Part shown: positions 1-5,270 of the stretch, one piece after another
Layout: each line of letters begins with the position of its first letter
Position numbering within the stretch: position 1 is the stretch's first letter
DNA from: an uncultured Clostridia bacterium
Lineage (GTDB): Bacteria; Bacillota; Clostridia; TANB77; CAG-508
Length of the DNA: 5,592 nucleotides
Direction: 5' to 3'
Assembly: GCA_944393305.1 (NCBI GenBank)
Contig: CALXZS010000090.1
Span: 1 to 5,592 of the forward strand
Notes under the pieces: generated by a model
What the model was told of the DNA's origin: nothing
The model's database searches: none
The model's input: only the letters and a program-made list of their open reading frames with translations
Made by a program: the position numbers and the translations under genes

Positions 1-1
1 C

Positions 2-55
2 CTACGATATATATATATATATATATACAGCCTCAAGGCTTTCAGCGTTTTTCAT
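2..55 (-). CDS. Short 17-codon ORF containing a TA-repeat tract; start of a possible phase-variable gene or a leader peptide
   Basis: This frame begins at an ATG (55-53) preceded by AGGAGA (63-68) at a 7-base spacing, which is ideal. A strong promoter lies about 50 bases upstream of that. It reads MKNAESLEAVYIYIYIS and then TAG at 4-2. Codons 10 to 16 come entirely or largely from a (TA)n tract. Losing or gaining one TA unit would shift the frame so that this TAG is bypassed in two of the three possible registers, so the visible stop may be only one state of a slippage switch. I do not recognise the peptide. It may be a true short leader peptide, the OFF state of a longer gene beyond the window, a miscounted repeat in the assembly, or a chance frame. 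The promoter and ribosome binding site make pure chance less likely, but no product can be assigned. Confidence 0.35.
   Translation of the reverse strand: MKNAESLEAVYIYIYIS
7..27. repeat. (AT)10.5 dinucleotide microsatellite
   Basis: This is an uninterrupted alternation of A and T for 21 bases. It lies inside the short leftward open frame. Such tracts are prone to slipped-strand mispairing and also to miscounting in assemblies. Its position after a good start codon is what makes it more than background AT richness. Confidence 0.95.
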
Positions 56-113
56 TTGTTTTTCTCCTATCTCTATCAATATATAATTTTTATTTATCTT
101 TTTTACTAAAAAT

Positions 114-142
114 ATTTTACACATACATTTTTTTATTGTCAA
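114..142 (-). promoter_or_regulatory. Sigma-A-type promoter reading leftward out of the window
   Basis: On the minus strand a perfect -35 box TTGACA (142-137) is followed, after exactly 17 bases, by TAAAAT (119-114), one mismatch from the -10 consensus. Transcription would start near 107, giving a leader of about 50 bases before the AGGAGA and ATG at 68-53. It lies about 100 bases beyond the hemW stop codon, so the leftward gene has its own promoter. AT-rich DNA produces chance -10 boxes easily. The exact -35, the spacing and the downstream ribosome binding site together support it. Confidence 0.65.
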
Positions 143-213
143 GTAGTTTTTTTATGAATTTTATAATATACAATTTTTGAAGGTTACTATTTATAGCCGT
201 AATATTTTATGTT

Positions 214-244
214 AAGCTGTTTTTGGGAGGTGTCCCCAAAAACA
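214..244 (-). repeat. Palindromic repeat, copy 1: perfect 10-bp hairpin next to the hemW stop
   Basis: Bases 218-227 (TGTTTTTGGG) pair perfectly with 235-244 around a 7-base loop, AGGTGTC. Bases 214-240 are identical to the reverse complement of 4001-4027, giving 27 matching bases. The shared block is about 48% GC in a far more AT-rich setting. The hairpin ends 2 bases past the hemW stop codon on the minus strand. It could form in the hemW transcript and mark or protect its 3' end, but no U-run follows it, so it is not a standard intrinsic terminator. The GGGGACAC-type core resembles REP-like intergenic palindromes; that comparison is inference. Confidence 0.85.
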
Positions 245-246
245 TC

Positions 247-1413
247 CTAAATAAACTCCTCCCACACTATATTAGCTAAGTCCAACCCTTTTTTACTAAG
301 CCTAATGTTATTCGTATCAATATTAATTAGCCCTTCTCTTAAAAGTCTGGTTAGTTCTTTATTATATACTTGAAGAGGACTAAGTTCAAATTTTCTTCTA
401 AATTCAGTTATGCTTACTCCATTTATTTTTCTTAAACCTAATATCATATATTCATTCATTTTTGTTTGCTTATTTTGTTTTTCTTCAACAATAACATTTT
501 TTATTTCTTTTTCATTTTCAATATTTTTTATATATTCTTCTATTGAATCTATATTTCTATATCTTATATTGTTTTCATATGAGCTTGCTGAAACACCAAA
601 GCCAATATATTCTCTTTGATTCCAACAATCTACATTATGTTTTGACCTATATGGAATCTTGGCAAAGTTTGATATTTCATAATGCATATACCCGCTTTCT
701 TCTAACTTTCTTTTTGCAAACCAATACATATATCTTTCTAATTCTTCATCTGGTAATGTTAAACTTCCATTTTGTATTTCTTTTTCAATTTCTGTTCCTT
801 CCTCGACTATTAGTGAATATACTGAAATATGTGTTACATCCAAATTTATTAGTTTATTTAATGTATCTTCTACATCATATATAGTTTGGTTGGGAAGTCC
901 TATCATTGTATCTACATTTATATTTTTAAAACCTACTGTTTTTGCTAAATTTATTGTTTGCAGAAATTGTTCATAATTATGTATTCTACCTATTAATTTA
1001 AGTAAATTATTATTTGAAGTTTGAAGACCTATACTTAGTCTATTTATACCAATATCTCTATATTTTTTTAATTTTTCTAAATTAACTGTCCCTGGATTTA
1101 TCTCAATAGTCACTTCTATATTTTTATCTATTTCAAAATTTGTTTCGATTGTTTTTAATATATCCTCAATATATTTTTCATCTATAAATGAAGGAGTTCC
1201 TCCACCAATATAAATTGTTTTTGCAATTGGCAAGTTTGTGTAATCTCCATTAGAATTTAGTCTTACTCTATCTCCAACATTTTTTATTTCTTTTTGTACA
1301 CATTTTATATATTTTTCTATATATTCTCCATTATTTGCAAATGAATTGAAATCACAATATTTACATTTTTGCTTACAAAAAGGAATATGCACATATATAC
1401 CTATTTCTTTCAC
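247..1413 (-). CDS. hemW: HemW-type radical SAM heme chaperone (formerly called oxygen-independent coproporphyrinogen III oxidase-like)
   Basis: The 388-residue product has the usual HemW length. HemW proteins bind an iron-sulfur cluster and S-adenosylmethionine, and act as heme-binding chaperones rather than true HemN oxidases. The radical SAM cluster motif CX3CX2C is present as C13, C17 and C20 after the typical opening GIYVHIPFC. The glycine-rich GGGTPS follows at 70-75, EINPGT at 104-109, RLSIGLQT at 125-132, MIGLPNQT at 170-177 and YEISNFA at 245-251. The family's HNxxYW motif is present as HNVDCW (259-264), with Cys in place of Tyr. The C-terminal part (about 315-388) fits the winged-helix-like HemW tail. 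The start is GTG (1413-1411), chosen because the protein then begins directly at the conserved N-terminus. A modest AAAGGA lies about 12 bases upstream. It is the last gene of the unit, 43 bases after whiA, with a hairpin just beyond its TAG. Confidence 0.93.
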   Translation of the reverse strand: MKEIGIYVHIPFCKQKCKYCDFNSFANNGEYIEKYIKCVQKEIKNVGDRVRLNSNGDYTNLPIAKTIYIGGGTPSFIDEKYIEDILKTIETNFEIDKNIEVTIEINPGTVNLEKLKKYRDIGINRLSIGLQTSNNNLLKLIGRIHNYEQFLQTINLAKTVGFKNINVDTMIGLPNQTIYDVEDTLNKLINLDVTHISVYSLIVEEGTEIEKEIQNGSLTLPDEELERYMYWFAKRKLEESGYMHYEISNFAKIPYRSKHNVDCWNQREYIGFGVSASSYENNIRYRNIDSIEEYIKNIENEKEIKNVIVEEKQNKQTKMNEYMILGLRKINGVSITEFRRKFELSPLQVYNKELTRLLREGLINIDTNNIRLSKKGLDLANIVWEEFI

Positions 1414-1456
1414 TTTTACTATATTTCCTTTCGTTTTCTTACAGTATAATATATTC

Positions 1457-2287
1457 TCAGCTTTTTCTTAATTCTTCTGCTAATTCTGATATTGCTTTTA
1501 GCCTATGATTGACTCCAGATTTTCCAATTGGCTTTTTTAGCATTTTGCCAAGTTCGGTGAGTGTTGCATCTGGATTTTTTATTCTTAAATCTGCAAGTTC
1601 TTTTTCTTTTTCTGATAAGTTATTAAATTTATTCTTTTTCTTTATTAATTTTATGTCCTCTATTTGTTTTACAGAAGTTTTAATAACTTTATTTAAATTA
1701 GCTGTTTCGCAATTTACTATTCTATTTACATTATTTCTAATATCTCTTAATACTCGTATATCTTCAAAATTTAAAACTGCTTTATTTGCGCCAATAAACG
1801 CTAAAAAGTTCGCAATATCTTCTCCATCTTTCATATATATTATATAATTTTTTTCTCGTTTTAATATTTTACAATTTATTCTTACTTTATCTATTAATTC
1901 TTTTATTTTTTTTGCATTTTCTTCACTTTGAAATACTATTTCTAAATGATATTTATTTTTAGGGTCGTTTACTGAACCTGCTCCCATAAAGCTACCTCTT
2001 ACAATAGCTTTTATTTCTTCTTCATTTTCTATTTCAGTATCTACCTCTACTTTCTTTTTGGTAGTAATGCAAAATTTGTTTCCTTGCATTTCTATTTCAA
2101 AATCTTCTATTCCACTATTAGTAAGCAGTTTACTAAACCTATTAATATTATATTCGCTTTCTGTTACGAATTTATTTGAATCTGTTGTAAGCAAATAACC
2201 TTTTAGCTCACATTTTACTAATTTTTTATTTGACAAATTTTTTATTTCACTTAATTCTTCTTTTACTTTTTTTGAGAATGTTTCCAT
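1457..2287 (-). CDS. whiA: WhiA-type DNA-binding protein (putative sporulation/cell division regulator)
   Basis: The 276-residue protein is somewhat shorter than the roughly 310-320 residues usual for WhiA. The architecture is recognisable. The N-terminal half is a degenerate LAGLIDADG homing-endonuclease fold, with the core RGSFMGAGSVNDP at 97-109. It is followed by the conserved RNNVNRIVNCETANLNK stretch at 184-200. The C-terminal helix-turn-helix domain contains LTELGKMLKKPIGKSGVNHR at 243-262. In actinobacteria WhiA activates sporulation genes; in Bacillus it influences cell division and chromosome segregation, with a less clear direct target set. The ATG at 2287 is supported by AGGGTGG just upstream. 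It lies 25 bases inside the 3' end of prmC, which suggests translational coupling. The common partners rapZ and yvcK are not in the window. The ending in TGA shows that TGA is a stop codon here. Confidence 0.93.
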   Translation of the reverse strand: METFSKKVKEELSEIKNLSNKKLVKCELKGYLLTTDSNKFVTESEYNINRFSKLLTNSGIEDFEIEMQGNKFCITTKKKVEVDTEIENEEEIKAIVRGSFMGAGSVNDPKNKYHLEIVFQSEENAKKIKELIDKVRINCKILKREKNYIIYMKDGEDIANFLAFIGANKAVLNFEDIRVLRDIRNNVNRIVNCETANLNKVIKTSVKQIEDIKLIKKKNKFNNLSEKEKELADLRIKNPDATLTELGKMLKKPIGKSGVNHRLKAISELAEELRKS

Positions 2288-3069
2288 ACTACCACCCTAT
2301 TTAAACCTGCATAATCTTTTATTATTATACTATTTTCAAACATTTCATTTACTTCTTTACCTTGGTCATAACCAATTTCCATTAGTAAAGTTCCATTTTC
2401 ATTTAAATATTTTTCTATTTTTTCTCTTATTGTTCTATAAAATTTTAATCCGTCCTGTCCTCCATCAAGTGCTATTTTAGGTTCATTTTGCACATCTTTT
2501 GCTAAAGTAGAAATTACATCTGTTTTTATATATGGAGGGTTTGTTACCACTATATCAAAGGTTTCAGTTATATTTTCAAACATATCTGATTCTATAAAAT
2601 TTATATCAGCAGAAAGTTCTTTAGCATTTTTTTCTGCAATTTCTAAAGCTTCTCTACTTATATCGGATACATATACTATTGCACTTGGCACATATTTTTT
2701 TACACTAATTCCAATTGCTCCGCTTCCAGTACATAAATCTAATATTTTGCATTTTTGCATTTTTGAAGCATATTTTATAGCTTCTTCAACTAAAATTTCT
2801 GTGTCTGGTTGAGGAATTAATACTTTTTCATTTACGAAAAATGGTAACCCCATAAATTCTTGTTTGTTTGTTATATACTGTACTGGGATTCCTTTTTCTA
2901 CTTTTTTTATCCAATCTAAATATTTTATTTCTTCCTCTTTTTTTAATTCTTCATTTTGATTTGCAACAATATATTGCATGTCTTTACCAAAAAGATATGT
3001 TATTAGGATTTTTGCATTTATATATCCAATTTTTTCTTTTGCTAAATTTGTTATTTCTTTTATTGTCAT
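2263..3069 (-). CDS. prmC: Peptide chain release factor N5-glutamine methyltransferase PrmC
   Basis: PrmC methylates the glutamine of the GGQ motif in release factors RF1 and RF2 in the cytoplasm, using S-adenosylmethionine. The 268-residue length is typical. The N-terminal helical domain (about 1-75) contains GIPVQYI (60-66) before EFMG. The linker motif reads VLIPQPDTE (83-91), where many members have PRPETE. The SAM-binding loop is DLCTGSGAIG (111-120), the acidic strand end is VSDIS (134-138), and the diagnostic catalytic NPPY is at 177-180, followed by EPKIALDGGQDGL at 196-208. The ATG at 3069 is preceded by AGGTAA, which overlaps the end of the upstream membrane protein gene. The gap to that gene is 10 bases and the 3' end overlaps whiA by 25 bases. 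prfA, the frequent partner encoding RF1, is not adjacent on either side. Confidence 0.95.
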   Translation of the reverse strand: MTIKEITNLAKEKIGYINAKILITYLFGKDMQYIVANQNEELKKEEEIKYLDWIKKVEKGIPVQYITNKQEFMGLPFFVNEKVLIPQPDTEILVEEAIKYASKMQKCKILDLCTGSGAIGISVKKYVPSAIVYVSDISREALEIAEKNAKELSADINFIESDMFENITETFDIVVTNPPYIKTDVISTLAKDVQNEPKIALDGGQDGLKFYRTIREKIEKYLNENGTLLMEIGYDQGKEVNEMFENSIIIKDYAGLNRVVVWKHSQKK

Positions 3070-3079
3070 AAAATATTAC

Positions 3080-3922
3080 CTACTCTACTCTTATAAATTT
3101 TACAATATTTGTATTTTCCATATTTTTTATAATTTTTCCATCGTAAATACTTTCATTTGTGAAACTATCTTCTAATGGAATGTCTATATATACAGTTGCT
3201 ACAAATTTTTGATTATAATTATTTACTATTGTTACTCTGAAAGATAAATTACATTTTATACTATTTAAAGATATTCCACTCTTTTTTAATAAAGTTCCAT
3301 CATATGTAAGTGGCTCTGAAATATCTGATATTGTTGTATCTTCTTTCATTTCAGAATTTACATATTCTAGTGTTATTGGATTTTGGCAATTACTATAAAT
3401 TACAGGTGTAGTATAATCTGCGTCACCTGAATTCACTATATTAAATTCCATACTATCTTTTATTTCATTATCTTCATTTATATCTAATTTTGCAAAATCA
3501 TTTACATTTTTATAATATAGTTTTGGAGTTCCTGTTTCTAAATCATTAAATTTCACATTATCTATTGTTAAGCTTTTTATTGTATTTTCGTATGTAACTC
3601 CTTTTTCATCTCTATTATTTATATACAAAGCTATATCTGTAAACTGAAATATATCTAAATCCCATATTGGTTTATTGGTTTCATTACTATTTGCGTCTGC
3701 ACTGCTATATAAATATATTCTATCTATGCTAAATACTGTTTTTGAATTAAGTCTAGCTATTTCTGCAACACTTTCAGCAAATTCTTCGTTAATTAAATAT
3801 ACTTTTACACTATATACTATCATGACAATGCAAAGTACGATTAATGCTATTGTTATTATTAATTTTACTGGAAAACTCATTTGTTTCTTTGTATTATCTA
3901 CTATTAATGATTTCTTTTTCAT
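3080..3922 (-). CDS. Single-pass membrane-anchored protein of unknown function, probably with an extracytoplasmic beta-rich domain
   Basis: I do not recognise this 280-residue protein. A short lysine-rich N-terminus (MKKKS) precedes one hydrophobic segment at about 19-43. The charge pattern and lack of a clear cleavage site suggest an uncleaved anchor with the C-terminus outside. Residues 44-60 look helical. The rest, about 62-280, is rich in Asn, Asp, Thr, Ser, Ile and Tyr with alternating hydrophobic stretches typical of beta-sandwich surface domains, for example FRVTIVNNY and KFVATVYIDIPL. Two cysteines, C179 and C224, lie in the predicted outer domain and could form a disulfide. No catalytic motif, LPXTG sorting signal or lipobox is visible. 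The start is secure: ATG at 3922 with GGAGGT five bases upstream, just downstream of a good promoter. As first gene of the unit it is probably co-transcribed with prmC, whiA and hemW. An envelope or matrix role is a guess. Confidence 0.85.
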   Translation of the reverse strand: MKKKSLIVDNTKKQMSFPVKLIITIALIVLCIVMIVYSVKVYLINEEFAESVAEIARLNSKTVFSIDRIYLYSSADANSNETNKPIWDLDIFQFTDIALYINNRDEKGVTYENTIKSLTIDNVKFNDLETGTPKLYYKNVNDFAKLDINEDNEIKDSMEFNIVNSGDADYTTPVIYSNCQNPITLEYVNSEMKEDTTISDISEPLTYDGTLLKKSGISLNSIKCNLSFRVTIVNNYNQKFVATVYIDIPLEDSFTNESIYDGKIIKNMENTNIVKFIRVE

Positions 3923-3953
3923 ATGTTACCTCCATTTTTACTTTTCTTAATAG

Positions 3954-3982
3954 AATATATCACAAATTTATTATTTGAGCAA
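3954..3982 (-). promoter_or_regulatory. Sigma-A-type promoter for the membrane protein-prmC-whiA-hemW unit
   Basis: The minus strand shows TTGCTC (3982-3977), a 17-base spacer, and TATATT (3959-3954), preceded by TGA and so forming an extended -10. Transcription would begin near 3947 and leave a leader of about 25 bases with the GGAGGT ribosome binding site (3933-3928). It is the only well-spaced promoter I see in front of the four-gene unit. The inverted repeat copy 2 lies 14 bases upstream of the -35 box. Confidence 0.6.
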
Positions 3983-3995
3983 GATAGTATTTTGG

Positions 3996-4027
3996 AGCTG
4001 TTTGGGGACACCTCCCAAAAACAGCTT
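3996..4027 (+). repeat. Palindromic repeat, copy 2 (inverted relative to copy 1)
   Basis: AGCTGTTT (3996-4003) pairs with AAACAGCT (4019-4026), and GGG (4004-4006) with CCC (4014-4016). Two unpaired A residues (4017-4018) form a bulge because the left arm has three T where the right arm has five A. Bases 4001-4027 are the exact reverse complement of 214-240. It sits in the non-coding gap between the divergent 6S RNA promoter and the promoter of the four-gene unit. The outer AGCT arms are complete on both sides here, while copy 1 keeps only one of them. Copy 1 has the perfect central stem, so each copy has decayed differently. Confidence 0.85.
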
Positions 4028-4080
4028 TATATGTTACAAATTTTTCATAAATTTGATTAAAATTTCTATTGATTTTTTTA

Positions 4081-4110
4081 TTGAAATGTGATAATCTATA
4101 AATAGATATT
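4081..4110 (+). promoter_or_regulatory. Probable promoter of the 6S RNA gene
   Basis: TTGAAA (4081-4086), one mismatch from the -35 consensus, is followed by two overlapping candidate -10 boxes: GATATT (4105-4110, spacer 18) and TAGATA (4103-4108, spacer 16). Either would start transcription at about 4115-4118, matching the 5' end inferred from the RNA closing stem. A second combination, TTGATT (4069-4074) with TGTGATAAT (extended -10, hexamer 4090-4095), would start about 15 bases earlier but has a short 15-base spacer. The choice between them cannot be settled by eye. Confidence 0.45.
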
Positions 4111-4118
4111 AATTACTG

Positions 4119-4310
4119 AATATTCCTGCGTGGTACGTGTAGACTGGAATTTTAGAACCAACATTTAGATTAAAGGGAGTCCGCCTTTGAATGTGGCGTG
4201 TACGCTTGCTTTTTAAGTAAGAAACCCATAAGCATTCAACAAGACACCCACCTGTGAAAACAGGCTCTTAAAATTTCTCTCATCTTACGGCTAATGCGGG
4301 AGTTTATATT
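4119..4310 (+). ncRNA. ssrS: 6S RNA (regulator of sigma-A RNA polymerase)
   Basis: 6S RNA mimics an open promoter and sequesters housekeeping RNA polymerase, then is released by synthesis of a short product RNA. Size (about 190 bases) and fold fit. The closing stem pairs TCCTGCGT (4124-4131) with ATGCGGGA (4294-4301), helped by AATAT (4119-4123) with ATATT (4306-4310). A second helix pairs 4147-4154 with 4269-4276. The large bubble has a free 5' strand (about 4155-4174). Its 3' strand carries a hairpin, CCTGT (4251-4255) with ACAGG (4260-4264), capped by GAAA, matching the small hairpin known on that side of 6S RNAs. The apical arm pairs 4175-4181 with 4243-4249 (one mismatch), 4187-4194 with 4232-4239, and 4205-4211 with 4215-4221. 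The stretches AATGTGGCG and ACACCCACCTG resemble conserved 6S segments. The gene is opposite in strand to all clear protein genes here. Exact ends are inferred. Confidence 0.85.
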
Positions 4311-4341
4311 ATTCATTAATATAATATCTCCCTTTTATTTT
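4298..4341 (+). terminator. Possible first 6S RNA terminator hairpin, overlapping the closing stem
   Basis: GGGAG (4298-4302) can pair with CTCCC (4328-4332), and ATATTA (4306-4311) with TAATAT (4322-4327), leaving a 3-base bulge. The hairpin is followed by TTTTATTTT. Its GGGA is the same sequence that closes the mature 6S RNA, so the two folds exclude each other. It could be a terminator that forms during transcription and is later resolved, or simply spacer. A stronger terminator follows at 4356-4385. Confidence 0.4.
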
Positions 4342-4355
4342 AAAACTTATGATAT

Positions 4356-4385
4356 AAAACTCCCAGATAACTGGGAGTTTTTTTT
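4356..4385. terminator. Strong intrinsic terminator, probably shared by 6S RNA (+) and truB (-)
   Basis: The hairpin pairs AAAACTCCCAG (4356-4366) with CTGGGAGTTTT (4371-4381) around an ATAA loop. On the plus strand it ends in eight T residues (4378-4385), ideal for ending the 6S transcript. On the minus strand the hairpin is followed by only TTTTATAT, weaker but usable. It lies 38 bases past the truB stop, so it probably works in both directions between these convergent genes. Confidence 0.85.
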
Positions 4386-4423
4386 GAATATGTTAAATTC
4401 ATTTTGTTATATTTACATAAAAA

Positions 4424-5257
4424 CTATTTGTCACAAATAATTTTTCTTTTTAATTTATTATTTTCTACTTCTCCTAAACCAATAAATTTTTGATTATGAT
4501 ATAATTTTACAAATCCATCTTTTAAATTAGTAGATATTTTAACTCCATTTATAATTTTCTTTAAATTTTCATCATCTAATGTATATGATTCTTTATCTTC
4601 CATAATTTCTTCTAAAGTTATAAATTTATCTTTATCATTTAAAGTAAATCTTCCTACTCTTGTTCTTCTTAATTCTTTCATATATCCGCATGTTCCTAAT
4701 TTCTCAGCTATATCTTCGCATAAAGTTCTTATATATGTACCTTTTGAACAATTTACTTTAAATTCTATCTCTGCTATTTTTTTATTGTCTTCAATTAGTT
4801 TTATTATTTCTAAAAAATAGATTTCTATTTTTCTTTCTTGTCTTTCGATTTCTTTTCCTTCTCTTGCATATTCATAAAGTTTTTTTCCATTTACTTTTAT
4901 TGCAGAATACATTGGAGGTATTTGCTTACTTTTTCCTATAAAAGTATTTAAAACATTTTGCACATTTTCTTTGCATAAGTTTGGTATTTCTTTTTCTTCA
5001 ATTATTTTACCTTCACTATCTCCTGTATCTGTCTTTTTTCCTAATTTTAGTGTTGCTATATATTCTTTATCATGATTCATTAAATAATCGGATAACTTTG
5101 TTGCTTCTCCTACTAAAATTATTAACACTCCTGTTGCCATTGGGTCTAGTGTTCCTGCATGTCCTACTTTTTTTATATTATATTTTTTTCTTATATCTCT
5201 AATTTCATCAAATGAAGTTTTTCCTTTTTCTTTATCTACTATTATTACACCATTCAT
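4424..5257 (-). CDS. truB: tRNA pseudouridine(55) synthase TruB
   Basis: TruB converts uridine 55 in the T-loop of elongator tRNAs to pseudouridine and also aids tRNA folding. The chosen 277-residue product starts MNGVIIVDKEKGKTSFD, the standard TruB N-terminus. The catalytic motif HAGTLDPMATGVL begins at residue 33, with the nucleophilic aspartate at D38. Further family blocks are YSAIKVNGKKLYEYAREG (117-134) and KGTYIRTLCEDIAEKLG (172-188), followed by ELRRTRVGRF (195-204). The last 50 or so residues correspond to the reduced C-terminal domain of bacterial TruB. The ATG at 5257 is supported by AGGAGA at 5269-5264. A longer frame beginning at 5296 adds 13 residues, but its start lies in a hairpin loop and it has no family match. 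The gene follows the nrnA-like gene, a common Firmicutes order, and is convergent with the 6S RNA gene. Confidence 0.95.
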   Translation of the reverse strand: MNGVIIVDKEKGKTSFDEIRDIRKKYNIKKVGHAGTLDPMATGVLIILVGEATKLSDYLMNHDKEYIATLKLGKKTDTGDSEGKIIEEKEIPNLCKENVQNVLNTFIGKSKQIPPMYSAIKVNGKKLYEYAREGKEIERQERKIEIYFLEIIKLIEDNKKIAEIEFKVNCSKGTYIRTLCEDIAEKLGTCGYMKELRRTRVGRFTLNDKDKFITLEEIMEDKESYTLDDENLKKIINGVKISTNLKDGFVKLYHNQKFIGLGEVENNKLKRKIICDK

Positions 5258-5263
5258 TTTATT

Positions 5264-5269
5264 TCTCCT
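5264..5269 (-). promoter_or_regulatory. Ribosome binding site that fixes the truB start
   Basis: AGGAGA lies 6 bases upstream of the ATG at 5257 on the minus strand. It would be inside the coding sequence if the upstream ATG at 5296 were used. With the family-typical MNGVIIVDK beginning, it decides in favour of the shorter protein. Confidence 0.85.
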
Positions 5270-5270
5270 A

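Noticed and set aside
29..40. AGCC-TCAA-GGCT hairpin upstream of the TA tract
   Set aside because: It has only four base pairs and lies within the short open frame. It is too weak to call a regulatory element.
410..884. Plus-strand open frames opposite hemW
   Set aside because: They are low-complexity Phe/Leu/Ile-rich translations produced by the complement of an AT-rich gene. They have no convincing ribosome binding site or family motif, and the minus-strand hemW is clear.
1509..1847. Plus-strand open frame opposite whiA
   Set aside because: Its composition is a Ser/Phe/Leu shadow of the whiA coding strand, with no recognisable protein features.
2868..3175. Plus-strand hydrophobic open frames opposite prmC and the membrane protein gene
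   Set aside because: Apparent membrane segments arise from reading A-rich codons in reverse. There is no supporting start signal, and they overlap real genes.
3675..3950. Plus-strand open frame opposite the 5' end of the membrane protein gene
   Set aside because: It crosses the ribosome binding site and promoter of the minus-strand gene and has no start signal of its own.
247..4423. Possible recoded (Mollicute-type) genome because of extreme AT content
   Set aside because: whiA ends at TGA in the expected position and tryptophans in hemW and prmC are TGG, so the standard code applies.
3923..4423. tmRNA, RNase P RNA, a riboswitch or a T-box in the large intergenic region
   Set aside because: None of their sequence hallmarks is visible, and the region is better explained by a 6S RNA fold with a terminator and no downstream coding gene on the same strand.
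4981..5202. Leucine-rich plus-strand open frame opposite truB
   Set aside because: It is a complement shadow of the highly conserved truB N-terminal region.
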